Positions 7,936 to 16,269 are shown, numbered from the stretch's first letter. The stretch is DNA of 64,000 bases from Citrobacter telavivensis (GCA_009363175.1 CP045205.1:1860001-1924000), one strand, 5' to 3'. The notes: generated by a model not told the origin, from the sequence alone. Program-made: numbers and translations.

Positions 7936-8325
7936 ATGGGCTTTCCCTCTCCGGCAGCTGACTATGTCGAGCGCCACATATCGCTAGATGAGAAGTTTAT
8001 TGAGCATCCAGCAGCTACATACTTCATGAGAGCAGGGCAGACATACTGGAGAGAAGGCATCATAAATGGTGCCTTGTTAGTGGTAGATAGCTCCTTGTTA
8101 CCTTGCGATGGTTCTTTGCTCATCTGTAGGATAGATGGTGATTTAAAGATAAAACGCTTCCGCGTGCACCCAAGACCTCACCTGGTGAACTTGGAGAACG
8201 GTAAGCGCGAAGAGATACCAGACGCAGTGGGGGATTACAATGTGACTTCGCCAGTGTTTGGGGTGATCACTTACATCATCAACGATGCTCGCTCAGGTGA
8301 GTTTGATGATTGCCCGGTGATGTAA
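7936..8325 (+). CDS. UmuD'-like protein lacking the cleavage arm and the catalytic serine
   Basis: A 129-residue protein that begins M-GFPSPAADYVE, exactly where E. coli UmuD is cut (between Cys24 and Gly25), so it encodes the processed UmuD' form directly. It follows UmuD through HPAATYFMRA and LLVVDSS to SPVFGVITYI. The UmuD catalytic block GDSM is replaced by GQTY, placing Thr36 where Ser60 should be and dropping one residue; the lysine of the dyad (UmuD Lys97) is kept as Lys73 in KIKR. There is a C-terminal extension of about 14 residues. Start ATG 7936 has AGAGGT 5 bases upstream. No umuC follows. P1 HumD is an established precedent for a naturally short UmuD' homologue. It may join host UmuC or alter host UmuD (inference). 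Confidence 0.8.
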   Translation: MGFPSPAADYVERHISLDEKFIEHPAATYFMRAGQTYWREGIINGALLVVDSSLLPCDGSLLICRIDGDLKIKRFRVHPRPHLVNLENGKREEIPDAVGDYNVTSPVFGVITYIINDARSGEFDDCPVM

Positions 8326-8479
8326 CATAGTATGTTAATGAAGAGATCGTATGCTGACGATTTCGGCGCTACAGTGTAATATGCACGCCAGTCATTGATG
8401 GGGTAGTTACTGTGGAATGTCCACCGCTGTGTCCATCAAGAAAAAATTATCAGCATAGCGAGTTAAAAAATTCATATTT
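8326..8479. other. Prophage end and presumed attachment region at the lepA start
   Basis: These 154 bases separate the last prophage gene from the lepA start codon and hold no gene that I can support. The bases just before lepA (TTAAAAAATTCATATTT) contain no good ribosome site, and the first lepA codons use AGA for arginine, unlike the rest of the gene. Gifsy-1 of Salmonella integrates at this same point, so the attachment core probably overlaps about 8465-8510. The core cannot be fixed because the other prophage end is outside the window. Confidence 0.5.
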
Positions 8480-10279
8480 ATGAAGAACATAAGAAATTTC
8501 TCCATCATTGCTCACATCGACCACGGTAAATCGACGCTGTCTGACCGTATTATCCAGATCTGCGGTGGCCTGTCTGACCGTGAAATGGAAGCGCAGGTTC
8601 TCGACTCGATGGATCTTGAGCGTGAGCGCGGTATTACTATCAAAGCGCAGAGCGTAACGCTCGATTTCAAATCCGCTGATGGTGAAACTTACCAGCTTAA
8701 CTTCATTGACACCCCAGGCCACGTTGACTTCTCGTATGAAGTTTCCCGTTCGCTTGCTGCCTGCGAAGGCGCACTGCTGGTGGTGGATGCCGGACAGGGC
8801 GTAGAAGCGCAAACCCTGGCAAACTGCTACACCGCGATGGAAATGGATCTCGAAGTGGTGCCAGTCCTCAACAAAATTGACCTGCCAGCCGCCGATCCCG
8901 AGCGTGTCGCCGAAGAGATTGAAGATATCGTCGGTATTGATGCGACCGATGCCGTGCGCTGCTCGGCGAAAACCGGTGTGGGCGTGACCGACGTACTGGA
9001 ACGTCTGGTGCGTGATATTCCGCCGCCGGAAGGCGATCCGGATGGCCCGTTACAGGCGCTGATCATCGACTCCTGGTTCGATAACTACCTCGGCGTTGTT
9101 TCGCTGGTGCGTATTAAAAACGGCACCCTGCGCAAAGGCGATAAAATTAAAGTGATGAGCACCGGTCAGACCTATAACGCGGACCGTCTGGGGATCTTCA
9201 CGCCAAAACAGGTTGATCGTACCGAACTGAAATGCGGCGAGGTAGGCTGGCTGGTGTGCGCCATCAAAGACATTCTCGGCGCACCGGTTGGCGATACCCT
9301 GACGCAGGCGCGTAACCCGGCAGAAAAAGCGCTGCCAGGCTTCAAAAAGGTAAAACCGCAGGTTTACGCGGGTCTGTTCCCGGTCAGCTCTGATGACTAC
9401 GAGAACTTCCGCGATGCGCTTGGCAAACTGAGCCTCAACGACGCCTCCCTGTTCTATGAACCAGAAAGTTCTACCGCGCTGGGCTTCGGCTTCCGCTGTG
9501 GCTTCCTCGGCCTGTTGCACATGGAGATCATTCAGGAACGTCTGGAACGTGAATACGATCTGGACCTGATCACCACCGCGCCGACCGTCGTGTATGAAGT
9601 CGAAACCACGGCGAAAGAGACAATCTACGTCGACAGTCCGTCCAAGCTGCCACCGTTGAACAACATCTACGAACTGCGCGAGCCGATTGCGGAATGTCAT
9701 ATGCTGCTGCCTCAGGCTTACCTCGGTAACGTCATTACCCTGTGCATTGAGAAACGCGGCGTGCAGACCAACATGGTCTACCACGGTAACCAGGTGGCGC
9801 TGACCTATGAAATTCCGATGGCTGAAGTGGTACTCGACTTCTTCGATCGTCTGAAATCCACCTCGCGCGGTTATGCATCACTGGATTACAACTTCAAACG
9901 CTTCCAGGCCTCCGACATGGTGCGTGTTGATGTCTTGATCAACAACGAACGTGTCGATGCGCTGGCGCTGATCACACACCGTGATAACTCGCAAAGTCGT
10001 GGTCGCGAACTGGTGGAGAAGATGAAAGAACTGATCCCACGCCAGCAGTTCGATATCGCGATTCAGGCAGCTATTGGTACGCACATTATTGCGCGTTCTA
10101 CCGTGAAACAGTTGCGTAAAAACGTTCTGGCAAAATGCTATGGCGGTGATATCAGCCGTAAGAAAAAGCTGTTGCAGAAACAGAAAGAAGGTAAGAAGCG
10201 TATGAAGCAGATCGGTAACGTCGAACTGCCTCAGGAAGCGTTCCTCGCCATTCTGCATGTCGGCAAAGACAGCAAATAA
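8480..10279 (+). CDS. lepA: Elongation factor 4 (LepA GTPase)
   Basis: The 599-residue protein is full length for LepA/EF4, a ribosome-binding GTPase that acts in translation initiation and ribosome maturation and recovery. The G1 loop AHIDHGKST is at residues 11-19, the switch 2 DTPGHVDF near 78, and NKID near 131; the C-terminal basic tail (SRKKKLLQKQKEGKKRMKQIG) is the LepA-specific domain. It forms an operon with lepB 16 bases downstream. Its 5' edge is the prophage junction, and the native promoter and upstream rse genes are displaced, so expression may depend on prophage DNA. Confidence 0.97.
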   Translation: MKNIRNFSIIAHIDHGKSTLSDRIIQICGGLSDREMEAQVLDSMDLERERGITIKAQSVTLDFKSADGETYQLNFIDTPGHVDFSYEVSRSLAACEGALLVVDAGQGVEAQTLANCYTAMEMDLEVVPVLNKIDLPAADPERVAEEIEDIVGIDATDAVRCSAKTGVGVTDVLERLVRDIPPPEGDPDGPLQALIIDSWFDNYLGVVSLVRIKNGTLRKGDKIKVMSTGQTYNADRLGIFTPKQVDRTELKCGEVGWLVCAIKDILGAPVGDTLTQARNPAEKALPGFKKVKPQVYAGLFPVSSDDYENFRDALGKLSLNDASLFYEPESSTALGFGFRCGFLGLLHMEIIQERLEREYDLDLITTAPTVVYEVETTAKETIYVDSPSKLPPLNNIYELREPIAECHMLLPQAYLGNVITLCIEKRGVQTNMVYHGNQVALTYEIPMAEVVLDFFDRLKSTSRGYASLDYNFKRFQASDMVRVDVLINNERVDALALITHRDNSQSRGRELVEKMKELIPRQQFDIAIQAAIGTHIIARSTVKQLRKNVLAKCYGGDISRKKKLLQKQKEGKKRMKQIGNVELPQEAFLAILHVGKDSK

Positions 10280-10295
10280 TCCTTAAGGAGTTGGC

Positions 10296-11270
10296 ATGGC
10301 GAATATGTTTGCCCTGATTCTGGTGATTGCCACATTGGTCACGGGCATGTTGTGGTGCGTGGATAAATTTATCTTCGCGCCAAAACGTCGGGAGCGTCAG
10401 GCGGCAGCGCAGGCTGCTGCCGGAGATTCACTGGATAAAGCAACGCTGAAGAAAGTGTCGCCGAAGCCTGGCTGGCTGGAAACCGGTGCCTCGGTTTTTC
10501 CGGTGCTGGCTATCGTGCTGGTCGTGCGTTCGTTTATCTATGAACCTTTCCAGATCCCGTCGGGTTCGATGATGCCGACACTGTTGATCGGTGATTTTAT
10601 CCTGGTGGAGAAATTCGCCTACGGTATTAAAGATCCGATTTACCAGAAAACGCTGATCGAAACGGGTCATCCACAACGTGGCGATATCGTGGTCTTTAAA
10701 TACCCGGAAGATCCGCGTCTGGATTACATCAAGCGGGCAGTCGGTTTACCCGGCGATAAAGTAACCTATGATCCGGTCGCGAAAGAAGTGACTATTCAAC
10801 CGGGTTGCCGTTCGGGCCAGGCGTGTGAAAACGCGTTACCTGTCACCTATAGCGACGTTCAGCCGAGCGATTTTGTGCAGACGTTTGCACGTCGTAACGG
10901 TGGAGAGGCCACCAGTGGTTTCTTCGAGATCCCTCTGAGCGAAACGAAAGAGAACGGTATTCGTCTGTCTGAGCGTAAAGAGACGCTGGGCGACGTGACG
11001 CACCGCATTCTGACCGTGCCGATTGCTCAGGATCAGGTGGGGATGTATTACCAGCAGTCTGGGCAGCCACTGGCGACCTGGATTGTGCCGCCGGGCCAGT
11101 ATTTCATGATGGGTGACAACCGCGATAACAGCGCAGACAGCCGTTATTGGGGCTTTGTCCCTGAAGCGAATCTGGTTGGCAAAGCCACTGCTATCTGGAT
11201 GAGTTTCGACAAACAAGAAGGCGAATGGCCTACTGGCGTTCGTTTAAGCCGCATTGGTGGTATTCACTAA
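10296..11270 (+). CDS. lepB: Signal peptidase I
   Basis: The 324-residue inner-membrane protease cuts signal peptides from proteins exported through Sec. Two N-terminal membrane segments lie at about residues 4-22 and 62-77. The catalytic dyad is visible as Ser91 in PSGSMMPT and Lys146 in YIKRAVGLPGD, both at the E. coli positions, and the box GDNRDNSADSRYWG lies near residue 272. It follows lepA in the same operon with a TAAGGAG ribosome site. Confidence 0.97.
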   Translation: MANMFALILVIATLVTGMLWCVDKFIFAPKRRERQAAAQAAAGDSLDKATLKKVSPKPGWLETGASVFPVLAIVLVVRSFIYEPFQIPSGSMMPTLLIGDFILVEKFAYGIKDPIYQKTLIETGHPQRGDIVVFKYPEDPRLDYIKRAVGLPGDKVTYDPVAKEVTIQPGCRSGQACENALPVTYSDVQPSDFVQTFARRNGGEATSGFFEIPLSETKENGIRLSERKETLGDVTHRILTVPIAQDQVGMYYQQSGQPLATWIVPPGQYFMMGDNRDNSADSRYWGFVPEANLVGKATAIWMSFDKQEGEWPTGVRLSRIGGIH

Positions 11271-11283
11271 TTGCTGCGAATCG

Positions 11284-11316
11284 TTCACGTTGCCGTCATT
11301 ATGACGGCAACGTGAA
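11284..11316. terminator. Hairpin terminator after lepB
   Basis: A perfect 15-bp stem (arms 11284-11298 and 11302-11316) with a 3-base loop lies 13 bases after lepB and is followed by a mixed T-rich stretch. The weak T run makes it a likely but not classic terminator, or a 3' stabilising hairpin. Confidence 0.6.
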
Positions 11317-11415
11317 TTATTTCTTCGATAAATCCGTCCAGGCTAACGACATCCCTTGTCGTTGTGTATAGAATATTCCCCCGAAGTTTCAGGTTGGCGC
11401 CTCCTGGTCGCCACG

Positions 11416-11508
11416 GCACACGAAACAGCGTTGGTCCCCTATATGAGCGACATAAGCTGCTTAGCGCGGCTGATAGAATGCTACGTATATCAGGTCTGTT
11501 TCGTGTGC
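11416..11508 (+). promoter_or_regulatory. rnc leader stem for RNase III autoregulation
   Basis: The arms GCACACGAAACAG (11416-11428) and CTGTTTCGTGTGC (11496-11508) are perfectly complementary over 13 bp and enclose about 67 bases. In E. coli a leader stem-loop before rnc is cut by RNase III itself, which destabilises the rnc-era-recO mRNA. Position and perfect pairing fit that. A possible -10 TATAGA lies at 11367. Confidence 0.75.
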
Positions 11509-11541
11509 TGAATTGTTGACGCATTTATTTATTGGTATCGC

Positions 11542-12222
11542 ATGAACCCCATCGTAATTAATCGGCTTCAACGGAAGCTGGGCTACACTTTTACTCATCA
11601 GGAGCTGTTGCAGCAGGCATTAACCCACCGCAGTGCCAGCAGCAAACATAACGAGCGTTTAGAATTTCTTGGCGACTCAATTTTAAGTTTTGTGATTGCG
11701 AATGCGCTTTATCACCGCTTCCCGCGTGTGGACGAAGGTGATATGAGTCGTATGCGCGCGACGCTGGTGCGCGGTAATACGCTGGCTGAATTGGCCCGTG
11801 AGTTCGATCTGGGCGAGTGTTTGCGCTTAGGGCCGGGCGAACTGAAAAGCGGCGGATTCCGTCGCGAATCGATTCTGGCCGATACCGTCGAAGCGCTGAT
11901 TGGCGGGGTCTTCCTCGACAGTGATATTCAGACCGTCGAAAAGCTGATCCTCAACTGGTATCAGACTCGTCTGGACGAAATCAGTCCAGGCGATAAGCAA
12001 AAAGATCCGAAAACGCGTTTGCAGGAATATTTGCAGGGCCGCCATCTGCCGCTGCCGTCATATCTGGTGGTGCAGGTGCGTGGTGAAGCGCACGATCAGG
12101 AATTTACTATCCACTGCCAGGTTAGCGGCCTGAGTGAACCGGTGGTTGGCACAGGTTCAAGCCGTCGCAAGGCGGAACAGGCTGCCGCCGAACAGGCGTT
12201 GAAAAAACTGGAGCTGGAATGA
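11542..12222 (+). CDS. rnc: Ribonuclease III
   Basis: At 226 residues this has exactly the E. coli length. The signature HNERLEFLGDSIL (residues 36-48) carries the metal-binding acidic residues of the RNase III domain, and the second acidic site is in DTVEALIGG near 114. A double-stranded-RNA-binding domain fills residues 155-226. It processes rRNA precursors and structured mRNAs, including its own leader. The stop overlaps the era start by 4 bases, so the two are translationally coupled. Confidence 0.97.
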   Translation: MNPIVINRLQRKLGYTFTHQELLQQALTHRSASSKHNERLEFLGDSILSFVIANALYHRFPRVDEGDMSRMRATLVRGNTLAELAREFDLGECLRLGPGELKSGGFRRESILADTVEALIGGVFLDSDIQTVEKLILNWYQTRLDEISPGDKQKDPKTRLQEYLQGRHLPLPSYLVVQVRGEAHDQEFTIHCQVSGLSEPVVGTGSSRRKAEQAAAEQALKKLELE

Positions 12223-13124
12223 GCGACGAAAAAACTTACTGCGGATTTATTGCTATCGTTGGACGCCCGAACGTTGGCAAATCCACGCTGTTGAACAACC
12301 TGCTCGGGCAGAAGATTTCGATCACCTCCCGTAAAGCGCAGACCACGCGTCACCGCATTGTCGGGATCCATACCGAAGGGGCATGGCAGGCGATTTACGT
12401 CGATACCCCGGGCCTGCACATGGAAGAAAAACGCGCGATTAACCGTCTGATGAACAAAGCCGCCAGCAGCTCCATTGGTGATGTTGAACTGGTGATCTTT
12501 GTGGTGGAAGGCACTCGCTGGACACCGGACGACGAGATGGTGCTCAACAAACTGCGTGACGGTAAAGCGCCGGTGATTCTGGCCGTCAACAAAGTGGATA
12601 ACGTGCAGGATAAAGCCGATCTGCTGCCGCACCTGCAGTTCCTGGCAAGTCAGATGGACTTCCTCGACATCGTGCCAATCTCTGCGGAAACCGGGATGAA
12701 TGTCGACACCGTTGCGGGCATCGTGCGTAAGCATCTGCCGGAAGCGGAGCATCACTTCCCGGAAGATTACATCACCGATCGTTCACAGCGCTTTATGGCT
12801 TCTGAAATCATCCGTGAAAAGCTGATGCGTTTCCTGGGCGCTGAGCTGCCGTACTCGGTGACCGTGGAAATCGAACGTTTTGTGACTAACGAACGCGGCG
12901 GTTACGATATCAACGGGCTGATCCTCGTCGAGCGCGAAGGGCAGAAGAAGATGGTCATTGGCAACAAAGGGGCCAAAATCAAGACCATTGGTATTGAAGC
13001 GCGTAAAGACATGCAGGAAATGTTTGAAGCCCCGGTTCACCTTGAACTGTGGGTGAAAGTGAAATCCGGCTGGGCCGATGACGAACGCGCGCTGCGCAGT
13101 CTCGGTTACGTCGACGATCTCTAA
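12219..13124 (+). CDS. era: Ribosome-assembly GTPase Era
   Basis: A 301-residue GTPase needed for maturation of the 30S subunit. Motifs are G1 GRPNVGKSTLLN (residues 14-25), G3 DTPGLH and G4 NKVD. The C-terminal KH domain is seen at KMVIGNKGAKIKTIG, which binds the 3' end of 16S rRNA. It overlaps rnc by 4 bases and precedes recO by about 30 bases in the same operon, as in all Enterobacteriaceae. Confidence 0.97.
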   Translation: MSDEKTYCGFIAIVGRPNVGKSTLLNNLLGQKISITSRKAQTTRHRIVGIHTEGAWQAIYVDTPGLHMEEKRAINRLMNKAASSSIGDVELVIFVVEGTRWTPDDEMVLNKLRDGKAPVILAVNKVDNVQDKADLLPHLQFLASQMDFLDIVPISAETGMNVDTVAGIVRKHLPEAEHHFPEDYITDRSQRFMASEIIREKLMRFLGAELPYSVTVEIERFVTNERGGYDINGLILVEREGQKKMVIGNKGAKIKTIGIEARKDMQEMFEAPVHLELWVKVKSGWADDERALRSLGYVDDL

Positions 13125-13153
13125 ACCTGCGCTCTGAACAGGCGACGAGCATG

Positions 13154-13864
13154 ATGGAGGGCTGGCAGCGCGCATTTGTCCTGCATAGCCGTCCCTGGAG
13201 CGAAACCAGTCTGATGCTGGACGTCTTCACGGAAGAGTCGGGTCGCGTGCGCCTTGTTGCCAAAGGCGCTCGTTCTAAACGCTCTAATCTGAAGGGTGCA
13301 CTCCAGCCTTTTACCCCCCTGTTAGTCCGCTTTGGTGGACGTGGCGAAGTCAAAACGCTGCGTAGCGCAGAAGCCGTTTCTCTGGCGCTTCCTCTGAGTG
13401 GTATCACCTTGTACAGCGGTCTGTACGTCAATGAGCTGCTCGCCCGCGTGCTGGAGCACGAGACCCGCTTTTCTGAACTCTTTTTCGATTACCTGCACTG
13501 CATACAGGCACTGGCGGGGGCAACGGGAACGCCGGAGCCTGTGCTGCGCCGTTTTGAACTGGCGTTGCTCGGTCATCTCGGTTATGGGGTCGATTTCCTG
13601 CACTGTGCGGGCAGCGGTGAGCCGGTGGATGACGCCATGACCTACCGCTACCGCGAGGAGAAAGGCTTTATCGCCAGTGTCGTGATCGACAACAGTACCT
13701 TTACCGGACGCCATCTGCGGGCGCTGGCAGAACGCGAATTTCCGGATATCGATACGCTGCGCGCGGCGAAACGCTTTACCCGCATAGCGCTGAAGCCGTA
13801 TCTTGGTGGTAAGCCCTTAAAGAGCCGCGAATTATTCCGGCAGTTCATGCCGAAGCGAACATAA
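13154..13864 (+). CDS. recO: DNA repair protein RecO
   Basis: RecO works with RecF and RecR to load RecA on single-stranded DNA coated by SSB. This copy is 236 residues from ATG 13154 (MEGWQRAFVLHSRPWSE), the E. coli start; an ATG one codon upstream (13151) is possible. The N-terminal OB fold covers residues 1-80. The protein ends at FMPKRT, about five residues short of the E. coli protein, a change at a non-conserved tail that should be harmless. It is the third gene of the rnc operon. Confidence 0.95.
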   Translation: MEGWQRAFVLHSRPWSETSLMLDVFTEESGRVRLVAKGARSKRSNLKGALQPFTPLLVRFGGRGEVKTLRSAEAVSLALPLSGITLYSGLYVNELLARVLEHETRFSELFFDYLHCIQALAGATGTPEPVLRRFELALLGHLGYGVDFLHCAGSGEPVDDAMTYRYREEKGFIASVVIDNSTFTGRHLRALAEREFPDIDTLRAAKRFTRIALKPYLGGKPLKSRELFRQFMPKRT

Positions 13865-13880
13865 AATCACGAGGATTGTC

Positions 13881-14612
13881 ATGGCTGAATTACTGTTAGG
13901 CGTCAACATTGACCACATTGCCACGTTACGTAATGCGCGCGGTACCGCGTATCCGGATCCGGTTCAGGCGGCATTCATTGCCGAGCAGGCGGGTGCTGAT
14001 GGCATCACCGTCCATTTACGCGAAGATCGCCGCCACATTACCGACCGCGATGTCCGCATTCTGCGCCAGACGCTGGACACGCGTATGAATCTGGAAATGG
14101 CGGTGACGGAAGAGATGCTGGCGATTGCCGTTGAAACCAAACCGCATTTCTGTTGCCTGGTGCCGGAAAAGCGCCAGGAAGTGACCACTGAAGGCGGTCT
14201 GGACGTAGCCGGGCAGCGCGACAAAATGCGTGATGCCTGCAAACGTCTGGCTGACGCCGGGATCCTTGTCTCGTTGTTCATTGATGCGGATGACGTGCAA
14301 ATCAAAGCGGCTGCAGATGTCGGCGCGCCATACATTGAAATTCATACCGGCTGCTACGCGGATGCGAAAACCGATGCAGAACAGGCGCAAGAGCTGGCGC
14401 GCATCGCGAAAGCCGCGACCTTCGCGGCGAGTCTGGGGCTGAAGGTCAATGCGGGGCACGGTCTGACCTATCACAACGTCAAAGCTATCGCCGCACTGCC
14501 GGAAATGCACGAGCTGAATATCGGCCATGCGATTATTGGTCGCGCGGTAATGAGCGGATTGCGTGAAGCCGTAGGGGAAATGAAGCGTCTGATGCTGGAA
14601 GCGCGCGGCTAA
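13881..14612 (+). CDS. pdxJ: Pyridoxine 5'-phosphate synthase
   Basis: The 243-residue TIM-barrel enzyme joins 1-deoxy-xylulose 5-phosphate and 3-amino-2-oxopropyl phosphate to make pyridoxine 5'-phosphate, the last ring-forming step of vitamin B6 synthesis. The start ELLLGVNIDHIATLRNARG, the HLREDRRHI segment and the phosphate-binding end LNAGHGLTYHN / LNIGHAIIG are typical. A GAGGATT ribosome site precedes it, and its stop shares a base with the acpS start. Confidence 0.97.
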   Translation: MAELLLGVNIDHIATLRNARGTAYPDPVQAAFIAEQAGADGITVHLREDRRHITDRDVRILRQTLDTRMNLEMAVTEEMLAIAVETKPHFCCLVPEKRQEVTTEGGLDVAGQRDKMRDACKRLADAGILVSLFIDADDVQIKAAADVGAPYIEIHTGCYADAKTDAEQAQELARIAKAATFAASLGLKVNAGHGLTYHNVKAIAALPEMHELNIGHAIIGRAVMSGLREAVGEMKRLMLEARG

Positions 14613-14992
14613 TGGCCATTCTTGGATTAGGCACCGATATCGTGGAGATCGCTCGCATAGAAGCGGTGATCTCCCGCTCCGGTGATCGGCTTGCCAGACG
14701 GGTGCTCAGCGATAACGAATGGGCTATCTGGGAAACGCACCAGCAGCCGGTGCGTTTTCTGGCTAAACGCTTTGCCGTCAAAGAGGCCGCCGCGAAAGCC
14801 TTTGGTACCGGTATCCGCAATGGGCTGGCGTTTAATCAGTTTGAAGTGTTTAACGATGCGCTCGGTAAACCGCGCCTGCGGTTATGGGGAGAGGCGCTCG
14901 CGCTGGCGGAGAAACTGGGCGTTGCGCATATGCACGTGACGCTGGCCGATGAACGTCACTATGCCTGCGCCACGGTCATTATCGAAAGTTAG
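14612..14992 (+). CDS. acpS: Holo-[acyl-carrier-protein] synthase
   Basis: A 126-residue enzyme that transfers 4'-phosphopantetheine from CoA to acyl carrier protein. The family signature GLGTDIVEIARIE (residues 4-16, with the metal-binding Asp9) and FAVKEAAAKAFGTGI (about 53-67, with the catalytic Glu) are both intact. Its ATG overlaps the pdxJ stop (TAATG), giving coupling within the rnc-era-recO-pdxJ-acpS operon. It converges on yfhL, overlapping by 4 bases. Confidence 0.97.
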   Translation: MAILGLGTDIVEIARIEAVISRSGDRLARRVLSDNEWAIWETHQQPVRFLAKRFAVKEAAAKAFGTGIRNGLAFNQFEVFNDALGKPRLRLWGEALALAEKLGVAHMHVTLADERHYACATVIIES

Positions 14993-15249
14993 ATTTTATC
15001 GGCGTGGTGCATCTGGACGAACTTGTCCCAGAGTTGTTCTTCCGTTTCGACATGTGCCGGATCTTTAAGGATCGTGTTGGGGATTGGGCACACCTTCTGG
15101 CAGGTGGGCGTGTCGTAATGACCGACGCACTCGGTGCACTTGTCGCTGTTAATCTCATAGATGCTGTCACCCATCGAAATCGCCTCATTCGGGCATTCGG
15201 GTTCGCACATATCGCAATTGATGCATTTTTTTGTGATTAACAGGGCCAT
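14989..15249 (-). CDS. yfhL: 4Fe-4S ferredoxin YfhL
   Basis: An 86-residue ferredoxin. I chose the start giving MALLITKKC, the E. coli form, rather than the ATG eight codons upstream. Cluster ligands are seen in CINCDMCEPECP (residues 9-20) and in the second, longer motif CTECVGHYDTPTCQKVCP (about 37-54), whose insert is typical of this Alvin-type ferredoxin. It lies convergent to acpS and probably carries electrons to an unknown partner. Confidence 0.93.
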   Translation of the reverse strand: MALLITKKCINCDMCEPECPNEAISMGDSIYEINSDKCTECVGHYDTPTCQKVCPIPNTILKDPAHVETEEQLWDKFVQMHHADKI

Positions 15250-15304
15250 CAGGAAACTCTCAAAACAACACAAACCGGGCGGGCATTATACGCGCATTCT
15301 TTGC

Positions 15305-16153
15305 TCAGACCAGTTTTTTTACCAGCGCCTCACTGTGGCGAATACGTCCCGGTGCGTGCTCCAGATCCTGCTGTACCAGCGCCATAAAAAGCAGGTCGGT
15401 GAGCATCATTTGCGCGTGGGTTGATGAGATAGCCGCACTGCGGGTGGCCTGTTCTTCCGCGATGGTATACAGACAGTGGCTGGCGCGCTGCTGGAGCGCA
15501 TTGGGCGTGAACCCGGTGATCGCCAGGATCTGCCCCCCGACGCGCAGGGTTTCCTCTGCTGCCAGATTCAGTTCCCGACGTTCCCCGCTGTAGGAAATCG
15601 CCACCAGCAGAGAGTCTGGCGTCAGCGCCTGAACCGTGGCCAGCAGCGCATGCATATCGCGCTCAACAATGGCGTTCAGACCGATCTTCATCAGTTTCCA
15701 GGCAAAATTCTGCGCCACCAGGCCGGATGCGCCAATCCCGGTTAACACAATCCGGCGGGCGTTGCGCAGCATCGTTACGCTTTCGGTCAACTTCTCTTCG
15801 TCGTTGACATCCAGCGTGGCATGCATCGCCGCCACGTTCTCTTTGATCAGTTTTTCACCGACCAGACGCAGGGGATCGTCGCCGCGGATTTGGTTATGCA
15901 CCGGCACGGAATGCGGGTTCGGGTTGCTGACCAGCGCTTCGCTGATCGCCAGTTTCAGCGCCGGGAACCCCTTATAGCCGAGCTTTTGCGCGAATTTCAC
16001 CACGCTTGACTGGCTGACGCCCGCTTCGGCTGCCAACTGCTGTGAACTGAGGTGTCGGGCGGCATCGGGTTGGATCAGAAGATAGTCCGCGAGTTTTTTA
16101 TCGCTTTGCGCAAACCCCGGGTAGCGCTGGCGGATGCGAATCAAACAGTTCAT
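15305..16153 (-). CDS. yfhH: RpiR-family transcriptional regulator YfhH
   Basis: A 282-residue regulator with an N-terminal helix-turn-helix (about 1-75, including SSQQLAAEAGVSQSSVVKFAQKLG) and a C-terminal SIS sugar-phosphate-binding domain (about 125-260, with LTGIGASGLVAQNF and AISYSGERREL). I used the start MNCLIRIRQRYPG, not the ATG 16 codons upstream. It is divergent from murQ, which suggests it senses a MurNAc-derived sugar phosphate and controls murQ-murP (inference). Three palindromes in the shared promoter region are candidate sites. Confidence 0.93.
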   Translation of the reverse strand: MNCLIRIRQRYPGFAQSDKKLADYLLIQPDAARHLSSQQLAAEAGVSQSSVVKFAQKLGYKGFPALKLAISEALVSNPNPHSVPVHNQIRGDDPLRLVGEKLIKENVAAMHATLDVNDEEKLTESVTMLRNARRIVLTGIGASGLVAQNFAWKLMKIGLNAIVERDMHALLATVQALTPDSLLVAISYSGERRELNLAAEETLRVGGQILAITGFTPNALQQRASHCLYTIAEEQATRSAAISSTHAQMMLTDLLFMALVQQDLEHAPGRIRHSEALVKKLV

Positions 16154-16190
16154 GGTCTCTCCTGGCGAAAACGTGATGGCGGCAACAAAA

Positions 16191-16256
16191 TGAAATTTCA
16201 CTCGCCTGTACGAATATTATATTCCATTATTGGTCGCTAATATGAATTAAAAATTC
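16191..16256. promoter_or_regulatory. Three GAA..TTC palindromes between yfhH and murQ
   Basis: The 116-base divergent promoter region holds TGAAATTTCA (16191-16200, a perfect palindrome), GAATATTATATTC (16212-16224, 6-base arms) and GAATTAAAAATTC (16244-16256, 5-base arms). Centres lie about 22 and 32 bases apart, so they fall roughly on one face of the helix. They are candidate YfhH operators; RpiR-type proteins bind paired AT-rich inverted repeats. Confidence 0.45.
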
Positions 16257-16269
16257 CTGAGGAGCAAAC

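Noticed and set aside
9050..9784. A 244-codon frame antisense to lepA
   Set aside because: Shadow of a highly expressed gene with strong codon bias.
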